Assembly: GCA_964645935.1 (NCBI GenBank)
Contig: CAZYAK010000019.1
Span: 1-23,806 of the forward strand
Reading direction: 5' to 3'
Length of the DNA stretch: 23,806 nt
Source: CAZYAK01 sp964645935
GTDB lineage: Bacteria > Patescibacteriota > Gracilibacteria > Peribacterales > Peribacteraceae
The notes beneath the pieces were generated by a model. The model was not told where the DNA came from and did no database searches. It saw only the letters and a list, made by a program, of their open reading frames with translations. Position 1 is the stretch's first letter. Each line of letters starts with the position of its first letter. A program made the translations under genes and the position numbers. Positions 16,286 through 23,754 of the stretch are shown here, piece by piece.

Positions 16286-16369
16286 TTTTCAACATGAACA
16301 GATTTGCGTGTGAAATCCGTCTTCGGAGAGCAATCCTAGAGTGCAGAGTCGAATTGTCTGACGCCGGCG

Positions 16370-17248
16370 CTACCACCCTCTCCCCTGCATCTTCACGGGT
16401 AATGACTCGATCTCCAGCCCTGGCATTGCCTCGGGCAGCCCTGTGGAGAGCTCAGCGAGCCTCTGGGGGGTATTCCAGTGGATGGTGGCCTGCACGATGG
16501 CCGATGCCGTGCGTGCCGGGTCCTTGGACTTGAAGATGCCCGAGCCCACGAAGATGCCCTCGGCCCCCAGCTCCATGAGCATCGCGGCGTCGGCAGGCGT
16601 GGCGATGCCGCCGGCCACAAACGTCACTACCGGGAGACGGCCGTCCTCGGCCACGCGTTCCACCAAGGCTTTCGGGACGCGGCGTTCCTTCGCCCAGTCC
16701 TCCATGTTGCCGGAGGTCATCTTCTTGAGATCGGTGATCTCCTTCTTAATGAGCTTTAAGTGTCGCACTGCCTCGATGACATTGCCGGTGCCGGCCTCGC
16801 CCTTGGTGCGGATCATCGCCGCACCCTCATGAATTCTTCGCAGTGCTTCGCCCAGGTCTGTGGCGCCGCATACAAAGGGCACCGTGAAGTCGGACTTTTG
16901 CACATGCTCAAAGGGGTCTGCGGGTGTGAGGACCTCGGACTCGTCGATGAAGTCCACCTTCAGCGCCTGCAAGATGCGCGCCTCCGCGATGTGGCCGATG
17001 CGGATCTTGGCCATGACAGGAATGCTCACGGCAGCCTGGATGCCCTGGATCAGCTTGGGGTCGCTCATGCGTGCCACGCCGCCCTGGGCGCGGATGTCGG
17101 AGGGCACGCGTTCCAGCGCCATCACAGCGCAGGCGCCGGCGGCCTCGGCTACCTTGGCCTGCTCGGGTGTGACAACGTCCATGATGACACCGCCTTTGAG
17201 CATGCGGGCCAGGTCTTCGCCGAGGGGGTTTCCGGTGCGTTTCGCCAT
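16370..17248 (-). CDS. pdxS: PLP synthase subunit PdxS
   Basis: A (beta/alpha)8-barrel enzyme (292 residues, normal length) that forms pyridoxal 5'-phosphate from ribose 5-phosphate, glyceraldehyde 3-phosphate and ammonia from PdxT. Key residues are in the expected places: Asp24 in GGVIMDVV, Lys81 in PVMAKIRIGH and Lys149 in IRTKGEAGTGN. VTFVAGGIATPADAA and GIFVGSGIFKS form the phosphate-binding end of the barrel. The start ATG lies 6 nt after a TAGGAT box. The 138-nt gap to the downstream secreted-protein gene contains that gene's own promoter, so pdxS is probably monocistronic. Confidence 0.97.
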   Translation of the reverse strand: MAKRTGNPLGEDLARMLKGGVIMDVVTPEQAKVAEAAGACAVMALERVPSDIRAQGGVARMSDPKLIQGIQAAVSIPVMAKIRIGHIAEARILQALKVDFIDESEVLTPADPFEHVQKSDFTVPFVCGATDLGEALRRIHEGAAMIRTKGEAGTGNVIEAVRHLKLIKKEITDLKKMTSGNMEDWAKERRVPKALVERVAEDGRLPVVTFVAGGIATPADAAMLMELGAEGIFVGSGIFKSKDPARTASAIVQATIHWNTPQRLAELSTGLPEAMPGLEIESLPVKMQGRGW

Positions 17249-17254
17249 GAGCCG

Positions 17255-17283
17255 ATCCTACCGCAGGGCCGGGGGCTTCGGAA
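17255..17283 (-). promoter_or_regulatory. Putative promoter of pdxS (leaderless)
   Basis: On the minus strand TTCCGA (17283-17278), a 17-nt spacer and TAGGAT (17260-17255) end 6 nt before the pdxS ATG. Confidence 0.5.
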
Positions 17284-17391
17284 GCGCTCGCGCTCCTCGC
17301 GAGCACCCGCGTGTTTTCCGTTCCGGGTCCGTCGGGTTCCCGGCGGGTGCGCGCATCCGCTGACGGCACGGCAGTGCGCGAGCGCGACACG

Positions 17392-17474
17392 ATCGCCTGG
17401 CGCGTCCTCGGGTGTGGTTTATGATGCCCGCAGTCCGGACGTAGCTCAGTTGGCCCAGCCCCGTCGAACGGGGC
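17392..17474 (+). pseudogene. Truncated tRNA-Pro copy with duplicated promoter region
   Basis: GGACGTAGCTCAGTTGGC at 17437-17454 is identical to the acceptor and D-arm part of the intact tRNA-Pro at 17530-17547. The copy then stops resembling a tRNA and runs into a perfect 7-bp hairpin, GCCCCGT-CGA-ACGGGGC (17458-17474). ATCGCCTGGCG occurs upstream of both copies (17392-17402 and 17486-17496). Both upstream regions place a -10-like box 17 nt after CTGGCG: TATGAT (17420-17425) here and CATCAT (17514-17519) before the intact gene. This indicates a duplication of about 93 bp that lost most of the tRNA. Confidence 0.7.
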
Positions 17475-17527
17475 GTCAGAAGACAATCGCCTGGCGTGCC
17501 TCCGTTGTTCCTTCATCATCTCTCTGT

Positions 17528-17604
17528 CGGGACGTAGCTCAGTTGGCTAGAGCGCCTGGTTTGGGACCAGGAGGCCGTGGGTTCAAGTCCCCCCGTCCCG
17601 ACCA
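17528..17604 (+). tRNA. tRNA-Pro (UGG), CCA encoded
   Basis: A 77-nt cloverleaf. Acceptor CGGGACG pairs with CGTCCCG, followed by A73 and an encoded CCA (17602-17604). The D arm is GCTC/GAGC. The anticodon stem CCTGG/CCAGG encloses loop TTTGGGA with anticodon TGG at 17562-17564 and G37, as expected for proline tRNA. The T stem GTGGG/CCCCC has one U-C mismatch. It is the intact member of a duplicated pair. Confidence 0.95.
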
Positions 17605-17892
17605 GCCAAATAGATTCACTGTAGAGCGCGGAAGGAAGCGATTGCGTGTGAGCTGGCGGGTTGGCTGGTCATCTTTTTTTGCGAGAGGGAAACCTGATGT
17701 TTTCCCTCTCGCACTCTCCTTTCCTTCACAGGGACCTCGTCTTGAGGTGGACGCAGTTGGGCCCGAGCGAGCGGATCGAGCTGCCAGAACACAGTCCGCG
17801 CCTGGTTTGGTGCCCGCAACCGGGGTCAACGGGCTTTCGGTTGTCCTATGCCTCTCTTGAGCGTGAAGCCAGGAAAAGGCCTTTGTGAACAC
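17605..17892. other. Gene-free spacer with a 13-bp hairpin
   Basis: No convincing gene is seen between tRNA-Pro and the promoter of the haloperoxidase-type gene. The arms GCGAGAGGGAAA (17681-17692) and TTTCCCTCTCGC (17701-17712), extended by one T-A pair, form a perfect 13-bp stem with an 8-nt loop. The T run TTTTTTT (17674-17680) lies before, not after, the stem on the plus strand, so it is not a standard intrinsic terminator for the tRNA. Confidence 0.6.
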
Positions 17893-17920
17893 TTGACAAA
17901 GAAAGAAAAAAACGTACAGT
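17893..17920 (+). promoter_or_regulatory. Strong promoter of the SLH-haloperoxidase gene
   Basis: A perfect TTGACA (17893-17898), a 16-nt A-rich spacer and TACAGT (17915-17920). The ATG follows 22 nt later. The predicted leader of about 15 nt is pyrimidine-rich and has no Shine-Dalgarno motif. This is the best -35 in the window. Confidence 0.75.
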
Positions 17921-17942
17921 AGAGCACTTTTCGTCTTCTCTC

Positions 17943-20219
17943 ATGCTCAAGCGTTGTTCCGCTATCCTCCTCCTGCTGTGCCTCACGATGACACAGGCGC
18001 ATGCGCAGGTTTCCGTGAACGCCCCGTCTGGCAACCTGTACGACGAGGCGGTGACCTACGTCCGCCAGAAGGGTATCGCCTCGGGCTATCCCGACGGCTC
18101 CTTTGGGACCAACCGGATGGTGACACGGGCAGAGCTGGTGAAGATGCTCATGACCGCGGGCCACGTCCCGGGAGCGGGATCGTCCTGCTTCTCCGACGTT
18201 CAGCAGCAGTGGTTTGCCGGCTACGTCTGCGCCGCTCGAGCGCACGGCATGGTGACGGGCTATCCCGATGGCTCGTTCCGTCCTGGTCAGTACGTGACAC
18301 TCATGGAGGCCGCGGCGCTCGTGGTGCGCGAGATCGACGGTCCTCTTCCTTCCGGCGGTGGCACCTGGTACACGCCGTACGTCCTACGGCTCCAGGAGTG
18401 GGACGCTATCCCACCCACCGTGCGGGCCATGAACTCCCCCCTGACTCGCGGGGAGACGGCGTTCATCCTCTGGCGTGCGAGCGAGACGCAAATCGAGGTC
18501 GACGCTGAACCTGAACCTGAACCTGAGCCCGAGCCCGACGGCAATGATCCGACACTCTCCCTTTCCGTGACGCCAGACCAGGTGGCGGCCGGAACTTCCG
18601 TCACCGCGCTCCTGACCGTGCAAAACGAGGACTCGACGCGCCGCACACTCGACGTGACGGTCACAGCCAGAACCAAGCTCGAGATCCGCGAGGCGCCCGG
18701 GGCGCAGCGTGACGCGTCGCGCGCCACCTGGCGGAACCTTGTGCTCGATGCCGGTGGCAGTACCACGCTCGTGCTGGTGGCCGTTCCGACAAGCTCGCTG
18801 GTCGCTGGAGAAACGCTGGAGCTTGTCGCCCAATCCGCCGGCGCGCGCAGTGCCCGCACGGTCCGGGTGCGCGGGATCGCGCCTGAGACGTCGCTCGGAG
18901 ACCCCGTGCTGCGCTGGAACGCCGTAGCGCTTCAGGCCAATGCGGATGACCATACCGGCATCTACGGCGCGCCCGAGCAGGGCGGGCCGGGCGCGTCGTC
19001 CCGCGCCCTGGCCATCGTGCACGCCGCCGTCTACGACGCCGTGAATTCCATCGATCGAAGTTACCAACCGTACATCGCGCTCGTGCCCGTACCCTCGGAC
19101 AATCCTATCTCCGCCGACGCGGCCGTGGCCGTCGCCGCGCACCGCACGCTCTTTGCGCTGTACCCCAAGCAGCGCGCGGTGTTTGACGCCGCACTGCAAG
19201 GGCATCTCAGTCTCATCCCCGAGGGGACGGCCAAGGCCATTGGCCAGGTAGTGGGCGAAACGGCCGCTGCCGGAGTTCTGCAGGCACGCGTCGGAGACGG
19301 CGCCCTCAACAACGAGCCGCACGTGTTCAGCCAAATGCCGGGTCGCCACCGCCCCGATCCCATCAATCCGCTCCAGCTGCTTGTGGGAGTGCAGTGGGGG
19401 TATGTGAAGCCGTTCGTCATCCGCAGCGGCACACAGTTCCGCGCCCCTCCCGCACCCGCCCTTACCAGCTCCGAGTACGCCGCGGCCTTCAATGAGGTCA
19501 AGCGCCTGGGCGGAGACGGAGTGACGACGCCGACTGAGCGCACCCAGGAGCAGACGAACATTGGTCTCTTCTGGGCGTACGACGGCGTGAAGAAGATTGG
19601 CACGCCGCCTCGCCTCTTCAACCAGATCGTCCGCCAAATCGCTCAGCAGAAGAGCAACACCGTCGTGCAGAACGCTCGGCTCTTCGCACTCATTAACCTG
19701 GCGCAAGCGGACGCTGGCATCGGGTGCTGGGAGTCCAAGTACCTCCATGACTACTGGCGCCCTGTCGTGGGCATCCGCGAGGCCGACGCCGGCACGGGCC
19801 CCTCGGGCCTCGGTGACAACAACCCGCTCACGGCCGGCGATGCGGCGTGGACGCCGCTGGGCGCGCCCATGAGCAACTCGACCGCCTTGAGCTTTACACC
19901 CCCGTTCCCGGCGTACCCTTCCGGTCACGCTACGTTCGGGGCCGCCGTCTTCCGCACGGTCGAACTCTTCTACGGCACGGACGAGATTCCGTTCACATTC
20001 GTCTCGGACGAGCTCAACGGCGTGACCACCGACCAGCAGGGCCGGCCTCGCCCCTACGCCCCGCGCAGCTTCGCCCGCCTCAGCGACGCCACGCGCGAGA
20101 ACGCGCAGAGTCGCATTTACCTGGGCGTGCACTGGCAGTTCGACGCCACGTCTGGCATGCGCATGGGTACGGACATCGCGGACTACACCTTCGCCAATGC
20201 ACTGCGGCCGGTACGCTAG
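17943..20219 (+). CDS. Secreted SLH protein fused to vanadium-haloperoxidase/PAP2-type enzyme
   Basis: A 758-residue exported fusion. Residues 1-21 form a signal peptide (core LLLLCLTMTQA, then HAQ). SLH modules lie at about 30-72 (GIASGYPDGSFGTNRMVTRAELVKM), 82-131 (FSDVQQQWFAGYV to TLMEAAALVV) and 141-180 (more divergent). An EP-rich linker (about 187-198) leads to a beta-sandwich-like domain (about 200-305), then the enzyme domain (about 315-758). The active-site pattern of vanadium haloperoxidases and acid phosphatases is complete: Lys599 with RP at 606-607, PSGH at 659-662, and SRIYLGVH at 723-730 with Ser723, Arg724 and His730. Bound vanadate would give haloperoxidase activity; without it, phosphatase activity is possible. 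The sequence alone cannot decide which. The SLH part should hold it at the cell surface. Confidence 0.9.
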   Translation: MLKRCSAILLLLCLTMTQAHAQVSVNAPSGNLYDEAVTYVRQKGIASGYPDGSFGTNRMVTRAELVKMLMTAGHVPGAGSSCFSDVQQQWFAGYVCAARAHGMVTGYPDGSFRPGQYVTLMEAAALVVREIDGPLPSGGGTWYTPYVLRLQEWDAIPPTVRAMNSPLTRGETAFILWRASETQIEVDAEPEPEPEPEPDGNDPTLSLSVTPDQVAAGTSVTALLTVQNEDSTRRTLDVTVTARTKLEIREAPGAQRDASRATWRNLVLDAGGSTTLVLVAVPTSSLVAGETLELVAQSAGARSARTVRVRGIAPETSLGDPVLRWNAVALQANADDHTGIYGAPEQGGPGASSRALAIVHAAVYDAVNSIDRSYQPYIALVPVPSDNPISADAAVAVAAHRTLFALYPKQRAVFDAALQGHLSLIPEGTAKAIGQVVGETAAAGVLQARVGDGALNNEPHVFSQMPGRHRPDPINPLQLLVGVQWGYVKPFVIRSGTQFRAPPAPALTSSEYAAAFNEVKRLGGDGVTTPTERTQEQTNIGLFWAYDGVKKIGTPPRLFNQIVRQIAQQKSNTVVQNARLFALINLAQADAGIGCWESKYLHDYWRPVVGIREADAGTGPSGLGDNNPLTAGDAAWTPLGAPMSNSTALSFTPPFPAYPSGHATFGAAVFRTVELFYGTDEIPFTFVSDELNGVTTDQQGRPRPYAPRSFARLSDATRENAQSRIYLGVHWQFDATSGMRMGTDIADYTFANALRPVR
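18508..18539 (+). repeat. Hexanucleotide repeat encoding the EP linker
   Basis: Repeats of GAACCT, changing to GAGCCC, encode a run of Glu-Pro dipeptides between the SLH and beta-sandwich parts. Unit changes keep the reading frame, so copy number can vary without frameshift. Confidence 0.7.
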
Positions 20220-20226
20220 GCCACAC

Positions 20227-20676
20227 TCAGGTCGACACTTCCGTGAGCTGGGGAGAATCCGTGGTCTGCGGCTCAGGTTCTGTATCAGCTCCCTCTTCGA
20301 GGGCCGCCTCCGGTTTGGTATCCAGCTCGTCCACAGCGCGCGCTCCCACACTCCATTCGCCCACGAGGAACATGTCCTTTGGGAAGACCTCCTGGAGCCG
20401 CGCATGCAGCGCGTGCAGATCTTGGGCGGAATCCACTGGCACGGCGTGGATCGTCCCTTCCTCGTTAGCGAGAACGTGCGCGAGGCCCAGGCTCGTCAAC
20501 TCTTCCCGGATCATCCTGGCGATTTCCTGGCGGTACTCCGCCACGCGGTTTGCGCGAACTTCGCTTGATGCGTTACCGAGTGGCTGTACAGCGTCGCGGT
20601 GCGTCTGCATGGGCTCGGGGGAGACGGTAACGTAGTGACCTTCGAAGGAGGACGAGTCGACTTCGTGTACGGACAT
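20227..20676 (-). CDS. Hypothetical protein
   Basis: I do not recognise this 149-residue protein. It has no signal peptide or membrane segment. The centre (about 38-75, VRANRVAEYRQEIARMIREELTSLGLAHVLANEEGTIHAVPV) looks like an amphipathic helix followed by beta strands, and suggests a small alpha/beta domain. The last 35 residues are acidic and low-complexity (EEGADTEPEPQTT). It converges with the haloperoxidase gene, only 7 nt separating the stop codons. The promoter is not clear. Composition and position between known genes support it, but it could have a different start. Confidence 0.6.
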   Translation of the reverse strand: MSVHEVDSSSFEGHYVTVSPEPMQTHRDAVQPLGNASSEVRANRVAEYRQEIARMIREELTSLGLAHVLANEEGTIHAVPVDSAQDLHALHARLQEVFPKDMFLVGEWSVGARAVDELDTKPEAALEEGADTEPEPQTTDSPQLTEVST

Positions 20677-20792
20677 GGCAGTAGGGAAAACGAGTACGGT
20701 CGTCTACGCTGCCGTAAAAGAACCGTTGGTGCAACAATGCCACGCCTGGCCTCCAGGAAAGAGCGCACGGTGGCCGGGATGTCGCGATGGCC

Positions 20793-20821
20793 TTGCCGTC
20801 CGCGCCGAGGAGCGCGACCAT
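20793..20821 (+). promoter_or_regulatory. Possible promoter of the queuosine-precursor transporter gene
   Basis: TTGCCG (20793-20798), a 17-nt spacer and GACCAT (20816-20821). Unlike the leaderless genes, 21 nt lie between the -10 box and the ATG at 20843. The -10 match is weak. Confidence 0.35.
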
Positions 20822-20842
20822 GCGCAAGCTCCTCCTCGCCCC

Positions 20843-21550
20843 ATGAAGCCCCACCGTTACTTCGATCTCGTCATGGCCGCCTTCGTCGCGGTGCTCCTTA
20901 TTAGCAACATCGCCTCTTCAGCCAAAATCATCGACTGGGGAGTCTCCCCCTTCGGTCTGCGCCTCGCCTTTGATGCCGGCACACTGCTCTTCCCGCTGAG
21001 CTACGTGTTTGGCGATGTGCTCACAGAGGTGTACGGATTTGCCAAAGCGCGGCGGGTGATCTGGACGGGATTTGGGGCGCTCGTGCTGATGGCCCTCTGT
21101 CTCTTCGCGATCCAGCGTATGCCCGGTGAGGCCGGGTGGCAGGAGTACGCGGGAGATGGCGCCTTCTCCGCCATCCTTAGCGGCGTGAGTGGCGGGGGCA
21201 TTGTGGTGGCCAGCCTGGTGGCCTACCTCTTCGGCGAGTTCTGCAACTCCGTGGTACTGGCCAAGATAAAGGTGGCGATGTCCGGGCGCCGCCTCTGGAT
21301 GCGCACCATCGGCTCCACACTGGTGGGAGAAGGAGTCGATACCGTGGTGTTCGTCACAATTGCGTGCGCGCTTGGGGTCTTCCCGTGGGAGATTGCGCCT
21401 TCGCTGCTCCTCTCCAACTACGTCTTCAAGGTCCTAATCGAGATTGCTTTCACCCCCGTCACCTACGCCGTCGTCCGTTCTCTCAAGCGCGCGGAGGGCG
21501 AGGATTTCTACGATCGCGGCACGGTGTTCTCGCTTGTGGCGTTTAGCTGA
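20843..21550 (+). CDS. yhhQ: Queuosine precursor transporter (YhhQ/VUT family)
   Basis: A 235-residue integral membrane protein with about six hydrophobic helices. Family-typical features are the LLISNIASSAKIIDWG start, then FDAGTLLFPLSYVFGDVLTEVYGF (about residues 43-66), and the later FGEFCNSVVLAKIK and GEGVDTVVFV segments. Characterised members import 7-cyano- or 7-aminomethyl-deazaguanine for synthesis of queuosine in tRNA. No other queuosine gene is present here. The ATG at 20843 is chosen because it gives the standard short N-terminus; the open frame begins upstream. An 8-codon ORF (20820-20846) ends in a TGA that overlaps this ATG. Confidence 0.9.
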   Translation: MKPHRYFDLVMAAFVAVLLISNIASSAKIIDWGVSPFGLRLAFDAGTLLFPLSYVFGDVLTEVYGFAKARRVIWTGFGALVLMALCLFAIQRMPGEAGWQEYAGDGAFSAILSGVSGGGIVVASLVAYLFGEFCNSVVLAKIKVAMSGRRLWMRTIGSTLVGEGVDTVVFVTIACALGVFPWEIAPSLLLSNYVFKVLIEIAFTPVTYAVVRSLKRAEGEDFYDRGTVFSLVAFS

Positions 21551-21583
21551 GCGAGGAGGTGTACGAAAATCCACCCGTTTTCC

Positions 21584-21612
21584 TTCCGTTTCCTGCGTGG
21601 CTGGCGCACACT
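21584..21612 (+). promoter_or_regulatory. Putative promoter of priA (leaderless)
   Basis: TTCCGT (21584-21589), a 17-nt spacer and CACACT (21607-21612) end 6 nt before the ATG at 21619. An AGGAGG-like sequence at 21554-21559 is too far upstream to serve this start. Confidence 0.45.
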
Positions 21613-21618
21613 CCGCGT

Positions 21619-23754
21619 ATGTTCTGCACGGTAGTCACGTCGTCCAAGTCCCTCGGTATCGGCAACGGCCTCACCTACGAGGTGACGCCCGGGCGCGTAG
21701 ATGTGGGTTCGCCGGTGCGGGTGCCGCTGCGCAACGCGTTCGTGGAGGCGGTCGTCGTGGCCGTCACTGAGGATCGAGCCCAGCAGACGTATGACGTGAA
21801 GCAGGTGGCCGAGATCCTGGGGACCGATCCCCTTCTCTCCCCCCACGCCATCGCCACGGCGCACTGGATGGTGGGCGAATACCGCTGCTCGCTGCGCGCC
21901 GCCGTGGGCCCGTGGCTGCCACCGCGCCCGTGGTCGTCCGTACTACCCAAGGCCGTTTTGGGCTACACGCTGAAGAGATCGGACACCGCCATGGTACGGG
22001 GAATGAAGCAGCAGGTAGTGGTGGACTACCTCATGGGACGTGACTGGACGCCTAAGGCCCAGCTGCTACGCGAGTCCGGGGCCTCTGCCGCCGTACTCTC
22101 CACGTTGGAGCGCAACGGCGTCGTGGCCTCCGAGAAGCGCAAGCCCGACGCTCCCGAGGTCATCGAACGTCCGTCACCGCTGCTGGCGCTTCCCATTCTC
22201 ACGCCCGTGCAGGAGGCGGTGGAAGCAGCCATCCTCGCGGAGAAGCGCCCTACCCTGCTCTTTGGCGTGACGGGTTCAGGCAAGACCGAGATCTACGCCA
22301 AGCTCATCGCCAACGTCATCGCCGCCGGGAACCAAGCAGTGCTCCTTCTTCCCGAAATCCTACTGACCGAGCACTTCATCGGTCGCTTCGAGGTGCTGCT
22401 GAGGCGTGATGCCATTTCCATCCTCCATAGCCGCCTCACCGAGGCACAGCGTCGGGAGGAGTGGCGGCGTATCCACGCCGGCGAGGTGTCGCTCGTCATC
22501 GGGTCGCGCAGTGCGCTGTTCGCGCCCCTCAAGAGGCTGAAGCTCGTCATCTTAGATGAGGAGCATGAATGGACGTACAAGAACGAACAATCCCCCAGAT
22601 ACCACGCGCGCGAGACTGCAGAAGCACTTTCCGCCGCGGCCGGTGCCACGCTCATTTTGGGCTCGGCGACCCCGTCACTGGAGTCCTGGGCACGTGCCAA
22701 ATCCGGGCGCTATCACTTAGCGCGGCTTCCGTCGCGGTATAAGGACATGCCACTGCCCGACGTGAAAGTGGTGGATCTCGCCACCGTGCAGTTTGGCAGC
22801 GTCTATCCGTTCTCGCCTTCACTCATCGACGCCATCCGCGTCCGACTAGAACGTAAAGAGCAATCCGTGCTCTTCCTCAACCGCCGCGGAGTGGCCACCG
22901 CGCTTCTTTGCCTCCAGTGCCGCCGCCGGGTGACTTGCCCGGAGTCACAGCTTCCCTACACCCTTCATCTCACGGGTCGCGGCCGCCCGTACTTGCTGGA
23001 CCACACGTCGGGGCTCATTGCCGATGTGCCTGCGGAGTGTCCGCACTGTCACAGCGTCAATCTCCATCCCATCGGGGCCGGCACGCAGCGCCTAGAGATC
23101 CTCCTGCAGCGACTGTTTCCCACCGCCCGGCTCCTGCGAGCGGACAGCGATACCATCCAGGAACCCGAGCAGATGCGCGAGCTTCTGCGCGCCATGCGTG
23201 CCAACGAGGCCGATATCCTCCTTGGGACGCAGTCCGTGGTAAAGGGTCTGGACCTCCCCAACGTCACGCTCGCGGGCGTTCTTATCGCGGACGTCGGGCT
23301 CTCGCTCCCCCACTTCCGTGCGGGCGAGCGCGTGTTCCAGCTTCTCACGCAGCTCACGGGGCGCAGCGGCCGTGCCAAGCCCGGTGAGGTTGTTATCCAA
23401 ACTTTCCGGCCCGACGCACCGGAGATTCAGGCCGCGGCCAAGCACGAGACGGAAAAATACCTGGATACCGAGCTAAAAATTCGTCTCTACAGCGGTTACC
23501 CGCCAGCCTCGCGCATGGTGCGCGTGATGTTCCGCAACGAGCGCGCGGACGTGCGAGCCAAGGCACTGCACGGCCAGGCGCTCGCGGCTGTTTCGCGCCT
23601 GGGCAGCGATACCCGCGTCTCCGTCTCGCCCACGTTCTTCGGTGGCGGGAAGGTGTGGCACGTGCTGCTGCGCGGAGCGGATCCGCTCAAAGTCTTAGAC
23701 GATCTGGATGTCACCGACGCGGCAGTAGATGTGGATCCCATGGAGACGGTTTGA
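21619..23754 (+). CDS. priA: Primosomal protein N' (PriA), replication restart helicase
   Basis: A 711-residue superfamily 2 helicase, near the usual 700-800, that recognises stalled forks and reloads the replisome. The N-terminal 3'-DNA-binding domain has GSPVRVPLRN. Helicase motifs are Walker A GVTGSGKT (residues 216-223), DEEH (313-316) and GSATP (348-352); later helicase motifs include ADVGLSLPHFRAGERVFQLLTQLTGRSGR. In the zinc-binding insert, Cys431, Cys434, Cys474 and Cys477 (CLQC and CPHC) are kept. The inner site is mostly lost: CPES at 440-443 has one Cys, and the expected second CxxC is replaced by a segment with DHTSG. The start at 21619 is preferred to the GTG 60 nt upstream from the promoter spacing and family N-terminus. 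Confidence 0.95.
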   Translation: MFCTVVTSSKSLGIGNGLTYEVTPGRVDVGSPVRVPLRNAFVEAVVVAVTEDRAQQTYDVKQVAEILGTDPLLSPHAIATAHWMVGEYRCSLRAAVGPWLPPRPWSSVLPKAVLGYTLKRSDTAMVRGMKQQVVVDYLMGRDWTPKAQLLRESGASAAVLSTLERNGVVASEKRKPDAPEVIERPSPLLALPILTPVQEAVEAAILAEKRPTLLFGVTGSGKTEIYAKLIANVIAAGNQAVLLLPEILLTEHFIGRFEVLLRRDAISILHSRLTEAQRREEWRRIHAGEVSLVIGSRSALFAPLKRLKLVILDEEHEWTYKNEQSPRYHARETAEALSAAAGATLILGSATPSLESWARAKSGRYHLARLPSRYKDMPLPDVKVVDLATVQFGSVYPFSPSLIDAIRVRLERKEQSVLFLNRRGVATALLCLQCRRRVTCPESQLPYTLHLTGRGRPYLLDHTSGLIADVPAECPHCHSVNLHPIGAGTQRLEILLQRLFPTARLLRADSDTIQEPEQMRELLRAMRANEADILLGTQSVVKGLDLPNVTLAGVLIADVGLSLPHFRAGERVFQLLTQLTGRSGRAKPGEVVIQTFRPDAPEIQAAAKHETEKYLDTELKIRLYSGYPPASRMVRVMFRNERADVRAKALHGQALAAVSRLGSDTRVSVSPTFFGGGKVWHVLLRGADPLKVLDDLDVTDAAVDVDPMETV

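Noticed and set aside
17680..17713. Intrinsic terminator of tRNA-Pro
   Set aside because: The stem is strong, but the T run precedes it on the plus strand and no T run follows on either strand.
17661..17888. Plus-strand 75-residue open frame before the haloperoxidase gene
   Set aside because: It runs through the 13-bp hairpin and stops just before the strong promoter. The peptide has no recognisable domain and resembles spurious RNA-region translations.
17539..17892. Minus-strand open frame ending in GRGDLNPRPPGPKPGALAN
   Set aside because: This ending is the antisense translation of tRNA-Pro, a well-known false gene type. The rest covers the hairpin spacer.
18384..20405. 673-residue open frame on the minus strand opposite the SLH-haloperoxidase gene
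   Set aside because: It is antisense to a gene with complete active-site motifs, is rich in Arg/Gly/His as expected for GC-rich shadow frames, and lacks recognisable domains.
20677..20842. preQ1 riboswitch before yhhQ
   Set aside because: I could not find the short preQ1-type stem with its A-rich tail in this GC-rich segment.
21559..21618. Upstream GTG start of priA preceded by an AGGAGG-like sequence
   Set aside because: The AGGAGG-like bases overlap or touch the GTG itself, so spacing is wrong. The extra 20 residues are not PriA-like, and the ATG at 21619 has a fitting promoter.
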